Assembly (NCBI RefSeq): GCF_017875645.1
Contig: NZ_JAGGMR010000001.1
Location: 248,001-312,000 of the forward strand
Origin: Nocardia goodfellowii
Lineage (GTDB): Bacteria > Actinomycetota > Actinomycetes > Mycobacteriales > Mycobacteriaceae
Reading direction: 5' to 3'
DNA length: 64,000 nucleotides
A program made the translations under genes and the position numbers. How positions within the stretch are numbered: position 1 is the first letter of the stretch; the number at the start of each line of letters is the position of its first letter. Positions 54,568-61,717 of this stretch are shown piece by piece. The notes under the pieces were generated by a model that was not told where the DNA came from, searched no databases, and saw only the letters and a list, made by a program, of their open reading frames with translations.

Positions 54568-54939
54568 CTACTTCTTCTTGCCGGCGACGGTGCGCTTCGG
54601 GCCCTTGCGGGTACGCGCGTTGGTCTTGGTGCGCTGGCCACGCACGGGCAGGCCACGACGGTGGCGCAGGCCCTGGTAGCAGCCGATCTCGATCTTGCGA
54701 CGGATATCGGCCTGCACCTCGCGGCGCAGGTCACCTTCGACCTTGAGGTCCGAACGCTCGATGTAGTCACGCAGCTGCGTGACCTGGTCGTCGCTGAGAT
54801 CCTTCGAGCGCAGGTCCGGGCTGACGCCGGTGGCTTCCAGGATCTCCTTGGCGCGGGTACGCCCGATACCGAAAATGTAAGTCAGCGCGATCTCCATGCG
54901 CTTTTCACGCGGGAGATCAACGCCCATGAGACGTGCCAT
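54568..54939 (-). CDS. rpsM: 30S ribosomal protein uS13 (S13)
   Basis: 123 residues: [20 protein letters not shown] at the start, the helix-hairpin [11 protein letters not shown] and the C-terminal [20 protein letters not shown] that touches tRNAs at the subunit interface. Start ATG is clear. A 236-base gap separates it from rpmJ. Confidence 0.98.
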   Translation of the reverse strand: MARLMGVDLPREKRMEIALTYIFGIGRTRAKEILEATGVSPDLRSKDLSDDQVTQLRDYIERSDLKVEGDLRREVQADIRRKIEIGCYQGLRHRRGLPVRGQRTKTNARTRKGPKRTVAGKKK

Positions 54940-55150
54940 GTGGCAGGTTCCTTAATGTTGCGGAGGTCTGCTCCCTGTCCGTTCCCCTCGTCTTGGCGGG
55001 GCACCGGCCTCCGAACCGGTGGTTGGCACGCACGCCCCCGGGCTGCTGAGATATCTCAAAAGCGCCGGATTGTTCCGCAGCGTGCGGCTGGAGCTGGGAG
55101 TTCTTCTTTTTAGCCAATCCGAACTGCGTCGGTGCTTGGCTGGTGATCAG

Positions 55151-55172
55151 GGCCCGAGGGCCCCATCGGGCC
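55151..55172 (-). terminator. Hairpin after rpmJ
   Basis: GGCCCGA and TCGGGCC pair around an eight-base loop three bases past the rpmJ stop codon. It may partly end the infA-rpmJ transcript or act as a processing site within the 236-base gap before rpsM. Confidence 0.4.
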
Positions 55173-55175
55173 GAA

Positions 55176-55289
55176 TCAGCCCTGACGCTGCTTGTGACGC
55201 AGGTTGTCGCAGATCACCATGACCCGGCCGTGGCGGCGGATCACCTTGCACTTTTCGCAGATCTTCTTGACGCTCGGCTGAACCTTCAC
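55176..55289 (-). CDS. rpmJ: 50S ribosomal protein bL36 (L36)
   Basis: 37 residues from a [23 protein letters not shown], then a CDN and final HKQRQG. The C-C-C-H zinc-ribbon set (CEKC, C, H) is intact, so this is the zinc-binding form rather than the zinc-independent paralogue used under starvation. Placed between infA and rpsM as usual. Confidence 0.97.
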   Translation of the reverse strand: MKVQPSVKKICEKCKVIRRHGRVMVICDNLRHKQRQG

Positions 55290-55309
55290 GTCCGTCCAAT
55301 CTTTCTTTG

Positions 55310-55327
55310 GTTCACACGGGTGTGAAC
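55310..55327. repeat. Palindrome in the infA-rpmJ gap
   Basis: GTTCACAC-GG-GTGTGAAC, a perfect 8-base inverted repeat about 20 bases upstream of the rpmJ start. It may form a small mRNA hairpin affecting rpmJ translation. Two other short GC hairpins follow at about 55335-55405. Confidence 0.4.
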
Positions 55328-55423
55328 ACAGTTTTTCCCCAGCCGGAAGACTGGGGAAGTCTGTAGGCCCGGTTCGCACCGGGATGACGGCGTCGGGACG
55401 CCGTCCGCGCGATCAACTAACGA

Positions 55424-55645
55424 TCACTTGTAGCGGTAAACGATCCGACCTCGGGAGAGGTCGTAGGGGGAAAGCTCAACGACCACCCGGTCCTCGGGAA
55501 GGATACGAATGTAGTGCTGCCGCATCTTTCCGCTGATGTGCGCGAGAACCTTGTGACCGTTCTCGAGCTCGATCCGGAACATCGCATTGGGCAGCGGCTC
55601 GACAACTCGACCCTCGACCTCGATGGCCCCGTCTTTCTTCGCCAT
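55424..55645 (-). CDS. infA: Translation initiation factor IF-1
   Basis: 73 residues, a single S1/OB-fold: [40 protein letters not shown] and [20 protein letters not shown]. Binds the 30S A site during initiation. First gene of the minus-strand ribosomal cluster; its promoter lies in the 280-base region shared with the divergent EspI-like unit. Confidence 0.98.
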
Positions 55646-55925
55646 GTCCTCCGCGATCCCGGTTCATCGAGCAGCGCTTGTCGAAGACACTGCCGCTCGA
55701 ACCTGGTTTGATTGCCTGGTGTCTGTTTGGATGGACCAGCCTCGGTGAGGCCAGGCATGCAAACAGTCGGCGCATAGGTGCACCGCCGCTCCAGCTTACC
55801 GGCAGGGGTCCGATCAGGCAAAAACGGGCCCGTGCACGGCGAGGTGACCAGGGCCACGACGTGCCCGGAGTGTCGCGTAAACTGGGCGCGATCCAGAAAT
55901 CGATCGAACAGATCTAGGGGGATGT

Positions 55926-55982
55926 GTGAACGAGCGTACCGAGTCGATCACCGTCCTTCAGATCAGTGAGGCAACGTCGTGA
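55926..55982 (+). CDS. Micro-ORF 1 (18 codons) leading the EspI-like gene
   Basis: A GTG-initiated frame encoding MNERTESITVLQISEATS, with AGGGGG about six bases upstream. Its TGA overlaps the GTG of micro-ORF 2 (GTGA). The ending SEATS is repeated in micro-ORF 2. It may be a leader peptide that couples translation to the next frames. Evidence is only architecture. Confidence 0.4.
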   Translation: MNERTESITVLQISEATS

Positions 55983-56050
55983 GAGAGCGCACCAGCAACG
56001 CAGCGTCCACGACTACAGCAGGGCCGATCGTCAGCGAGGCGACGTCGTGA
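55979..56050 (+). CDS. Micro-ORF 2 (23 codons) leading the EspI-like gene
   Basis: Starts RERTSNAAS after a GTG that overlaps the previous stop and ends VSEATS with its own TGA overlapping the GTG of the EspI-like gene at 56047. Both micro-ORFs share an ERT start and SEATS end, and the DNA around each junction (GAGGC-ACGTCGTGAG) is nearly the same, suggesting duplication of a start/stop module. Confidence 0.4.
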   Translation: MRERTSNAASTTTAGPIVSEATS

Positions 56051-59000
56051 GTCGTAACAACGACAGCTTGCCCATGCTGCCGCCGTGGCTGGCCGAGTCG
56101 GAGGGTGGTGGCGCGGGGTACGAAGCGCCGGTCCAGAATCTGCCGCACGAAGACTTGATCGACGACTCCCCTAGACGTAAAGAAAAGAAGAAGCGGAAGG
56201 GGCTGTTCGGGCGCGACAAGGACACCGGCACCGAGCGCGGGTCCGAGTGGGGTCAGCCGCAGCAGCTACCCGACGCTCAACCGGCCCCTCGGCCCCAGTC
56301 GGCTCCTGACCCCGGTCCCAATTCTTGGTCGCAACCCGGGCCGGACACTTCGCGCGATTCTTGGTCGCAACCCGGGCCCGATACTTCGCGCGACACTTGG
56401 GGGCAGCAGCCGGGTGGACCGGTAGCGCCACCTACGCCCGGTTCGCGCCCTGAAGACGTTCGCCCGTCCGAGCCGCTGAGCCGCGAAACCGCGCCGCCGC
56501 CCGGTCTGCCCATCCGCCAGCCCGGCGAGTACCGCGGCTCCTTCCAGCCGTTGGGGCAGCCGTCCGCGGAGTCCCGCGGCGGTGCTCCGGACCCGATGCC
56601 CTCGAACGAGGCGACCACCCGCTACACCCGGCCGGAGCCGGATGCGCCGGTCGCTGAGCGTCCGCCGCTACCCGAGCCGCCGGCGCGCTTGCCGGAACCG
56701 CCCGCGCGACTCCCGGAACCGCCCGCACGCTTGCCCGAACCACCCAGCGACCGGTCGTATCCGCCGGGTCCGCCGACAGGTGAGCAGCCGAGCACCTTCG
56801 CACCGCTCCCGCATGCAATCGACGCACCGTCCGCCGGTACGCGGCCGGAGCTGCCCGGGCCGCCGCCCGGGCTGCACAACCCCGAATCCTCCACCGTCCC
56901 ACCGGTATCCGGCGGGCGGCCGCCGCTGCCCGAGCCACCCTCGGCCACCGGCGATCAGAGACCGCGCGATCCCCGCGAGGTCGACGGGCCACCGCCCTGG
57001 CTGGCCGGTCCGTCCGACCCGGGGCACCTCGGCCTCGATCCGGAAGAGTCGCAGGCTGATTCAGCGCAGTCCGGCCCGATTCCCCGCGGCCGGCACTGGC
57101 TGCCCGCGGACCACGTGGACAACGCGCAACCCAGCGCCCCGATGTCCCGAGCCGAACAGCCTTGGAATCCCCCGCCTTTCAGCCCGCCGGCCACAGGCGA
57201 GCAGGGTCCCAGCGGCGAACATCCCGGCGCTCCTGGCGTTTCAGCGCCCGGCGATCAGCGCGGACCGGACGGCCGCCGCATCCCCGGCGCCTTCGCACCC
57301 CCCGCTGCCGCTGCCCGCGCACCCATCAGTGATCAGCTCGCGCCGGGCGAACGCCGCGACCCAGGCGTCTTCAACCAACCGCCCAGCCAGCCCTTCACCG
57401 GCCAGCCCGGCACCCCGAACCCCTTCGCCCCGTCGGCAACTGGTCAACCCGTCCCTGGCGAACGCCGCGACCCAGGCCTCTACGAACAGCCGCACAGCGG
57501 ACATTCGGGCGACCCGAACGCCTTCGCCCCGAACCCAACTGGCCATCCCGTCCCTGGCGAACGCCGCGACCCAGGCCTCTATGAACAGCCGCACAGCGGA
57601 AACCTTGGCGACCCGAATGCCTTCGCACCGGGCGTAACTGGCCAGCCCATCCCAGACGAAGGCCGCGACCCCGGCCTCCAAGACCAACCCCTCGGCCGAT
57701 CAAGCAGTGGAAGCCTCGGCGACCCGAATGCGCTCGCACCGAACGCAACTGGCCACACCTCCCCCGGCCAACGCCGCGACCCAGGCCTCTACGACCAGCC
57801 GCACAGCAGTGGACAGCCAGGCGAGCCGAACGCTTCCGCACCGGCCCCGATCCCTGCCGAACGCCGCGGCCCTGGTCTCCACGACCAACCGCCCAGCGGA
57901 CGCCCCGGTGACCTGAATGCCTTCGCACCGGGCACAGCGGGTCAGCCCGATCCGGGCGAGCGGCGCGACGCGGGTCTCCACGACCAACCGTCCAGCAGCG
58001 GACAGCCCGGCTCCCCGGGCACCTTCGCACCGAGTGATCAGCGTGCGCCGGTCGGCGACCAGCATGCGCCCGGTGAACGCCGCGACCCGGGCCTTTTCAA
58101 CCAGCCGTCCACCGGGCAGCCCGGTGACGTGAATAGTTTCGCGCCGCAGCGACTTCCGGCGGGTGAGCAGCCCGGACCGGGCGGTCATGTCGTCAACCAA
58201 CCGCCCGGGCAACCCCTGAACGGGCAGCCTGGACCAGGGACTTACGCCGCACCCGCGACTGGGCTGCGTGCGCCGGTCGGTGATCAGCCCGGACCGGGCG
58301 AACGCCGCGACCCCGGCGTGTTCAACCAACCGCCGAACCAGTCGTTCACCGGCCAGCCGTACGCCGCACCGGCCACCGGTCAGCACGCCCCCGTCGGCGA
58401 CCAGCCCGCCCCCGGCGAACACCGCGGCCCCGGCGTGTTCAACCAACCGCCGAACCAGCCGTTCATTGGCCAACCGGGCGGCCAGCCCCCCGGTGCGTAC
58501 CCGCCCGGGCAGCCCGGGGCCTGGGAGCAGGGGCCGAACCAGCAGCAGTGGCAGCAGGGTCCCGGTGTGCAGCCGCAAAGTGGGCAGTGGGGTAACGGGC
58601 CGCGGCCGAATCATGGTGGCCCGCAGCCTTCGCTGGACGACGTGCCGCTGCGCCGGGCCAAGAAGGCTCCGGGTGGTGGCTGGCGTAAGGCCGTGCACCA
58701 CATCTCCGGTGGCACGATCAATCCCGGCATGTCCGCGGAGGAGTTGCGGCTACAGGAATTGGTGGCGCGGATCCGGCAGCCCGTGCGCGGCGACTACCGG
58801 ATCGCGGTGCTGTCGTTGAAGGGCGGCGTCGGAAAGACCACCACCACAATGGGTCTCGGCTCGATCTTCGCCTCGATCCGCGGTGACCGGGTGATCGCCG
58901 TCGACGCCAACCCCGACTTCGGCACGCTGTCCCAGCGTGTTCCGCTGCAGACCCGCTCCACCGTGCGCGATCTGCTGCTGGACCCGAACGTGGAGCGCTA

Positions 59001-59547
59001 CTCCGATGTCCGCAAGCACACGTCGCAAGCCACGAGCCGACTGGAAGTACTTGCCTCCGAACGTGATCCGGCTGCCTCGGAGCAGTTCGACGAGCACGAG
59101 TACCGAGCCGTCGCGCGCATCCTGCAGCGGTACTACAACATCATCCTGACCGATTGCGGTACCGGGTTGACGCACTCGGCGATGAGCGGCGTCCTGGATC
59201 TCGCGCACTCGCTGGTGCTGATCTCCTCCGCCGCCATCGACGGCGCCCGCAGCGCCGCGGCCACGCTGGACTGGCTGTCCCTGCACGGCCACGACCATCT
59301 GGTCCGCAACGCGGTCGTCGTGATCAACCTGCCCCGTGAGGGTTCGGTGAACGTCGGTATCCAGCAGCTGCGCGAGTACTTCCTCTCCCGCTGCCGCGCG
59401 GTGCACATCATCCCGTTCGACGACCACCTGTCCGAGGGCGCCGAAATCGACCTGCACCGCCTGAGCAAGCAGGCCAAACGCGCCTACGTCGAACTCGCCG
59501 CCACCGTCGCCGACGAGTTCAACCTCGACCATCGCCGCTACCACTGA
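56047..59547 (+). CDS. EspI-like proline-rich MinD/ParA-family ATPase
   Basis: 1166 residues. The N-terminus MSRNNDSLPMLPPWLAESE is followed by a basic patch (RRKEKKKRKGLFGRD) and about 850 residues rich in Pro, Gly, Gln and Ser with tandem repeats. The C-terminal 260 residues are a MinD-like ATPase: deviant Walker A KGGVGKTTTT near residue 925, VDANPDFGTLSQR and LTDCGTGLTHS. This layout is that of EspI (Rv3876) and related ESX-linked proteins, thought to act as ATP-dependent regulators, but far longer than the 666-residue Rv3876. The GTG start overlaps micro-ORF 2. Divergent from infA. Confidence 0.8.
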   Translation: MSRNNDSLPMLPPWLAESEGGGAGYEAPVQNLPHEDLIDDSPRRKEKKKRKGLFGRDKDTGTERGSEWGQPQQLPDAQPAPRPQSAPDPGPNSWSQPGPDTSRDSWSQPGPDTSRDTWGQQPGGPVAPPTPGSRPEDVRPSEPLSRETAPPPGLPIRQPGEYRGSFQPLGQPSAESRGGAPDPMPSNEATTRYTRPEPDAPVAERPPLPEPPARLPEPPARLPEPPARLPEPPSDRSYPPGPPTGEQPSTFAPLPHAIDAPSAGTRPELPGPPPGLHNPESSTVPPVSGGRPPLPEPPSATGDQRPRDPREVDGPPPWLAGPSDPGHLGLDPEESQADSAQSGPIPRGRHWLPADHVDNAQPSAPMSRAEQPWNPPPFSPPATGEQGPSGEHPGAPGVSAPGDQRGPDGRRIPGAFAPPAAAARAPISDQLAPGERRDPGVFNQPPSQPFTGQPGTPNPFAPSATGQPVPGERRDPGLYEQPHSGHSGDPNAFAPNPTGHPVPGERRDPGLYEQPHSGNLGDPNAFAPGVTGQPIPDEGRDPGLQDQPLGRSSSGSLGDPNALAPNATGHTSPGQRRDPGLYDQPHSSGQPGEPNASAPAPIPAERRGPGLHDQPPSGRPGDLNAFAPGTAGQPDPGERRDAGLHDQPSSSGQPGSPGTFAPSDQRAPVGDQHAPGERRDPGLFNQPSTGQPGDVNSFAPQRLPAGEQPGPGGHVVNQPPGQPLNGQPGPGTYAAPATGLRAPVGDQPGPGERRDPGVFNQPPNQSFTGQPYAAPATGQHAPVGDQPAPGEHRGPGVFNQPPNQPFIGQPGGQPPGAYPPGQPGAWEQGPNQQQWQQGPGVQPQSGQWGNGPRPNHGGPQPSLDDVPLRRAKKAPGGGWRKAVHHISGGTINPGMSAEELRLQELVARIRQPVRGDYRIAVLSLKGGVGKTTTTMGLGSIFASIRGDRVIAVDANPDFGTLSQRVPLQTRSTVRDLLLDPNVERYSDVRKHTSQATSRLEVLASERDPAASEQFDEHEYRAVARILQRYYNIILTDCGTGLTHSAMSGVLDLAHSLVLISSAAIDGARSAAATLDWLSLHGHDHLVRNAVVVINLPREGSVNVGIQQLREYFLSRCRAVHIIPFDDHLSEGAEIDLHRLSKQAKRAYVELAATVADEFNLDHRRYH
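57345..58500 (+). repeat. Tandem coding repeats, unit GERRDPGxxxQP
   Basis: About ten units of 30-40 codons, each opening with GERRDPG or a variant (DEGRDPG, GQRRDPG, AERRGPG, GEHRGPG) followed by QPxxGQPG and FAP-type segments. Units starting near 57448 and 57547 are almost identical over some 50 bases, exactly 99 bases apart, pointing to recent duplication. All keep frame, so copy number can change without breaking the protein. Confidence 0.8.
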
Positions 59548-59556
59548 CCGCCGCGG

Positions 59557-60141
59557 TCAGGTGGCGGCGCGGTAGGCGGTGAGGGCCGGCTCGGGCTGCC
59601 GGGTGCGCGGGGCGAAATTCCAGGACTCCGTGCGCCTTTCGAACAGGGCGCGGGAGGGGCCGGTGGCGATTGGGCCGGCGATGCGGGTGAGGTGGAATCC
59701 GGAGCGGCGGTAGTAGTCGTGCAACTCGGCGTTCGTGGTCCAGGCGTCGAGGCGGACCCAGTTCCGATCCTGCTGGAAGGCGAGCCAGCCGGCGTGCTCG
59801 AGCAGGTGGCGGCCGATACCGTGCCCGGCGAAGCGGAGGTCGACGATCATGTAGTGCACGATCACCGCGTCGTCCAATTCCCAGGGCGACCAGAGATTCG
59901 GGTCGGCATGATGGTCGACGGTGATGGTGCCGGCGGTTTCGCCGTCGACGTCGGCGATCCAGGTTTCACCGGCGGCCAGTGAGCGTTCGACGGCGTGGGC
60001 GAAGGTTTCGATGGGTTTGCCGCGCCCCGCCACGGACCACTGGTCGGACCCGCGGGCGGTGAGCCAGGCGGTGCGCTGCAGGCGTAGGCGGCAGATCGCG
60101 GCGAGGTCGCCGAAGTGCGCCGGCCGGATGACGATATTCAT
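59557..60141 (-). CDS. GNAT-family N-acetyltransferase
   Basis: 194 residues from the ATG at 60141, where homology begins (NIVIRPAHFGDLAAICRLRL). The acetyl-CoA loop is VDLRFAGHGIGRHLLEHAGW near residue 105, preceded by the VHYMIVD strand; NAELHDYYRRSGF closes the fold. The acceptor is unknown. A longer frame to 60195 overlaps the regulator gene upstream and is less likely. Same strand as the GntR regulator 22 bases upstream, so probably co-transcribed. Confidence 0.82.
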   Translation of the reverse strand: MNIVIRPAHFGDLAAICRLRLQRTAWLTARGSDQWSVAGRGKPIETFAHAVERSLAAGETWIADVDGETAGTITVDHHADPNLWSPWELDDAVIVHYMIVDLRFAGHGIGRHLLEHAGWLAFQQDRNWVRLDAWTTNAELHDYYRRSGFHLTRIAGPIATGPSRALFERRTESWNFAPRTRQPEPALTAYRAAT

Positions 60142-60163
60142 GGGATCACAGTTTTCTCTCTCG

Positions 60164-60973
60164 TCAAGGGAGGGAGATGCCACGCCGGTACGCACTGCCC
60201 AGCGTGTCGCGGATTACGCCGATCCCCTCGTCGTCCCCGATCTCGTAGGACAGCCGGTTGCGGGTGGCGATGGAGCGATGCCGGGTGGCGCGGGTGACGC
60301 GCTGGTGGTTCGCCCCGATCCGGAGATGATCCAGCAGGATGGTTCCGGTGGCCACGCCCAGCACGATGGCTTCCTCGGCGCCGGCGGGGCGGGCACACAG
60401 CGTGTCGCGGTGCGCGGTCTCGGCATGGCCGCGGTCGGCCAGTCGACGGGTGGTGCCCTCCGGAATGTCGTGCGGCGAGTCGATGCCGGTGGCTTCGGCC
60501 AGGTCGCGCGGGTAGAAGCTGACCTCCCAGGACCACGGCTCGTTGTCCAGATATTGGACGACCGTCCGGGCGAGCACCCAGGAGTCCGCCGGAACGCCGA
60601 GCCATAACGCGACTTCCGGTGCGGCAGGCTCCATCCGGGCACTGAATTCCTTGGTCGGCTCCCGATTCGCCGCCCGCGCGATCTCTTCGAAGATATCGTG
60701 GGTCGCACGCGGGCGATCCGGACGAATGTGATCGGTGACCACGGATTCCAGAACTTCCTGGTTTCGGACGATGGTCCCGCGGGAAGTAGCTGTGTAGACC
60801 AGATTTTCGGTAACCAGGACCTGAATGGCATTCCGGGCAGTGGTGATCGAGACCTGCATCTGATCGGCGAGCTCGGTGTGGCTGGGAAGCCGATCACCCG
60901 GGCTCCATTTGCCCCCGCGGATCTCCTCGCGGAGGAGGTTTGCGATCCGGTGGTATGTCGGACCCTCCGCCAT
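60164..60973 (-). CDS. GntR/HutC-family regulator with UTRA domain
   Basis: 269 residues. The winged helix-turn-helix occupies residues 5-70 (YHRIANLLREEIRGGKWSPG, LPSHTELADQMQVSITTARN) and a UTRA ligand-binding domain follows (about 90-245). HutC-type members sense small metabolites such as sugars or amino-acid derivatives. An imperfect palindrome lies upstream at 61061-61076. It probably controls itself with the GNAT gene, and perhaps the divergent gene. Confidence 0.87.
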   Translation of the reverse strand: MAEGPTYHRIANLLREEIRGGKWSPGDRLPSHTELADQMQVSITTARNAIQVLVTENLVYTATSRGTIVRNQEVLESVVTDHIRPDRPRATHDIFEEIARAANREPTKEFSARMEPAAPEVALWLGVPADSWVLARTVVQYLDNEPWSWEVSFYPRDLAEATGIDSPHDIPEGTTRRLADRGHAETAHRDTLCARPAGAEEAIVLGVATGTILLDHLRIGANHQRVTRATRHRSIATRNRLSYEIGDDEGIGVIRDTLGSAYRRGISLP

Positions 60974-61041
60974 CGTGCTCCTCGGTTGGTCGGGCAGGTA
61001 ACGAAGTGTACTCGTCCTCGTTTTCTACGGCCCGGTAACGC

Positions 61042-61076
61042 TTGACAGGTCCCTTCAGAGGTTTATTGTAATCAAC
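61042..61076 (+). promoter_or_regulatory. Promoter with overlapping candidate GntR operator
   Basis: TTGACA (61042-61047) is a perfect -35 and TATTGT (61064-61069), 16 bases later, a fair -10. Overlapping the -10 is GTTTATTGTAATCAAC (61061-61076), an imperfect palindrome matching its reverse complement at 12 of 16 positions, in the style of HutC-type sites. A repressor bound there would block this promoter. Confidence 0.45.
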
Positions 61077-61117
61077 GTCCTGATCCGGTGTTGTGCGGCG
61101 ATGAACGGCGAGGCAAC

Positions 61118-61648
61118 GTGGCAGGTTCGGATTCATCAACAGTAGTCATGGCTCTTCCCGGCGCACAGCGTTGCGCCGAAACGGCAACGCAGCCCGCGAT
61201 TTCGGGGCTATTGCCGACCTCGGATCTACTCGTGCGGGCGTGCCGCGGTCACCGCGTCGTCGGTGGTCCGTTGCTGTGGTTTGCCCGCGATCTCGCGGTG
61301 CTGCACGAGCGACGCCTGGTCGGCCGCGGCGGCTGCATCGACACCAACCCGGTCGTCGTCCTCGAAATCGAGCGCCGGCGAACCGAATTGGTCATGGCGG
61401 TAGACGACTGGGTGGCTCGCAGCGTGCCGCAACACCGGCTCGGCGCGACGCTACACACCGAAACCGTCGGGTCTGTCATCGATCGCCTGGCCGAATCCTC
61501 GGTGCGCGCGCATCACGCGTTGATGACCCTGGACGCGCACGACGAGATGCTGCACGGGGCATGGCATCACCTGGCCGAATTGGCCGACGCCTATGACGAT
61601 TTGGTGCGCGATATCGTCGCGGGGCGGCGTCGGTTGCCGGAGTGGTGA
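61118..61648 (+). CDS. DUF4254-like protein
   Basis: About 176 residues from the GTG at 61118, which has a GGCGAGG ribosome site; an ATG at 61148 is also possible. LPTSDLLVRACRGH, LLWFARDLAVLHERRLVG and the helical C-terminal part (HDEMLHGAWHHLAELADAYDDL) resemble the actinobacterial DUF4254 family, all-helical and without known function. No signal or membrane segment. It is preceded by a promoter-operator candidate and followed by a clear terminator, so it is probably a single-gene unit. Confidence 0.65.
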   Translation: MAGSDSSTVVMALPGAQRCAETATQPAISGLLPTSDLLVRACRGHRVVGGPLLWFARDLAVLHERRLVGRGGCIDTNPVVVLEIERRRTELVMAVDDWVARSVPQHRLGATLHTETVGSVIDRLAESSVRAHHALMTLDAHDEMLHGAWHHLAELADAYDDLVRDIVAGRRRLPEW

Positions 61649-61671
61649 GGCCGGTGGACGCTCGGAGATAA

Positions 61672-61706
61672 AAGCCCCGCGGTTCTGAAAAGAACTGCGG
61701 GGCTTC
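61672..61706. terminator. Terminator between DUF4254-like gene and second eccC
   Basis: AAGCCCCGC-GGTTCT pairs with AGAACT-GCGGGGCTT around GAAA (one G-T pair). It lies between two converging genes and can serve both. Confidence 0.8.
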
Positions 61707-61717
61707 GTCTATGGGCC

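Noticed and set aside
54917..55117. 66-codon minus-strand frame starting AKKKNSQ upstream of rpsM
   Set aside because: It overlaps the rpsM start in another frame, has a TTG start with no ribosome site, and resembles no ribosomal protein.
57345..58500. Regular repeats considered as a CRISPR array
   Set aside because: Units are unequal in length, imperfect, in frame and encode a Pro-rich protein; there are no conserved repeats with unique spacers and no cas genes.
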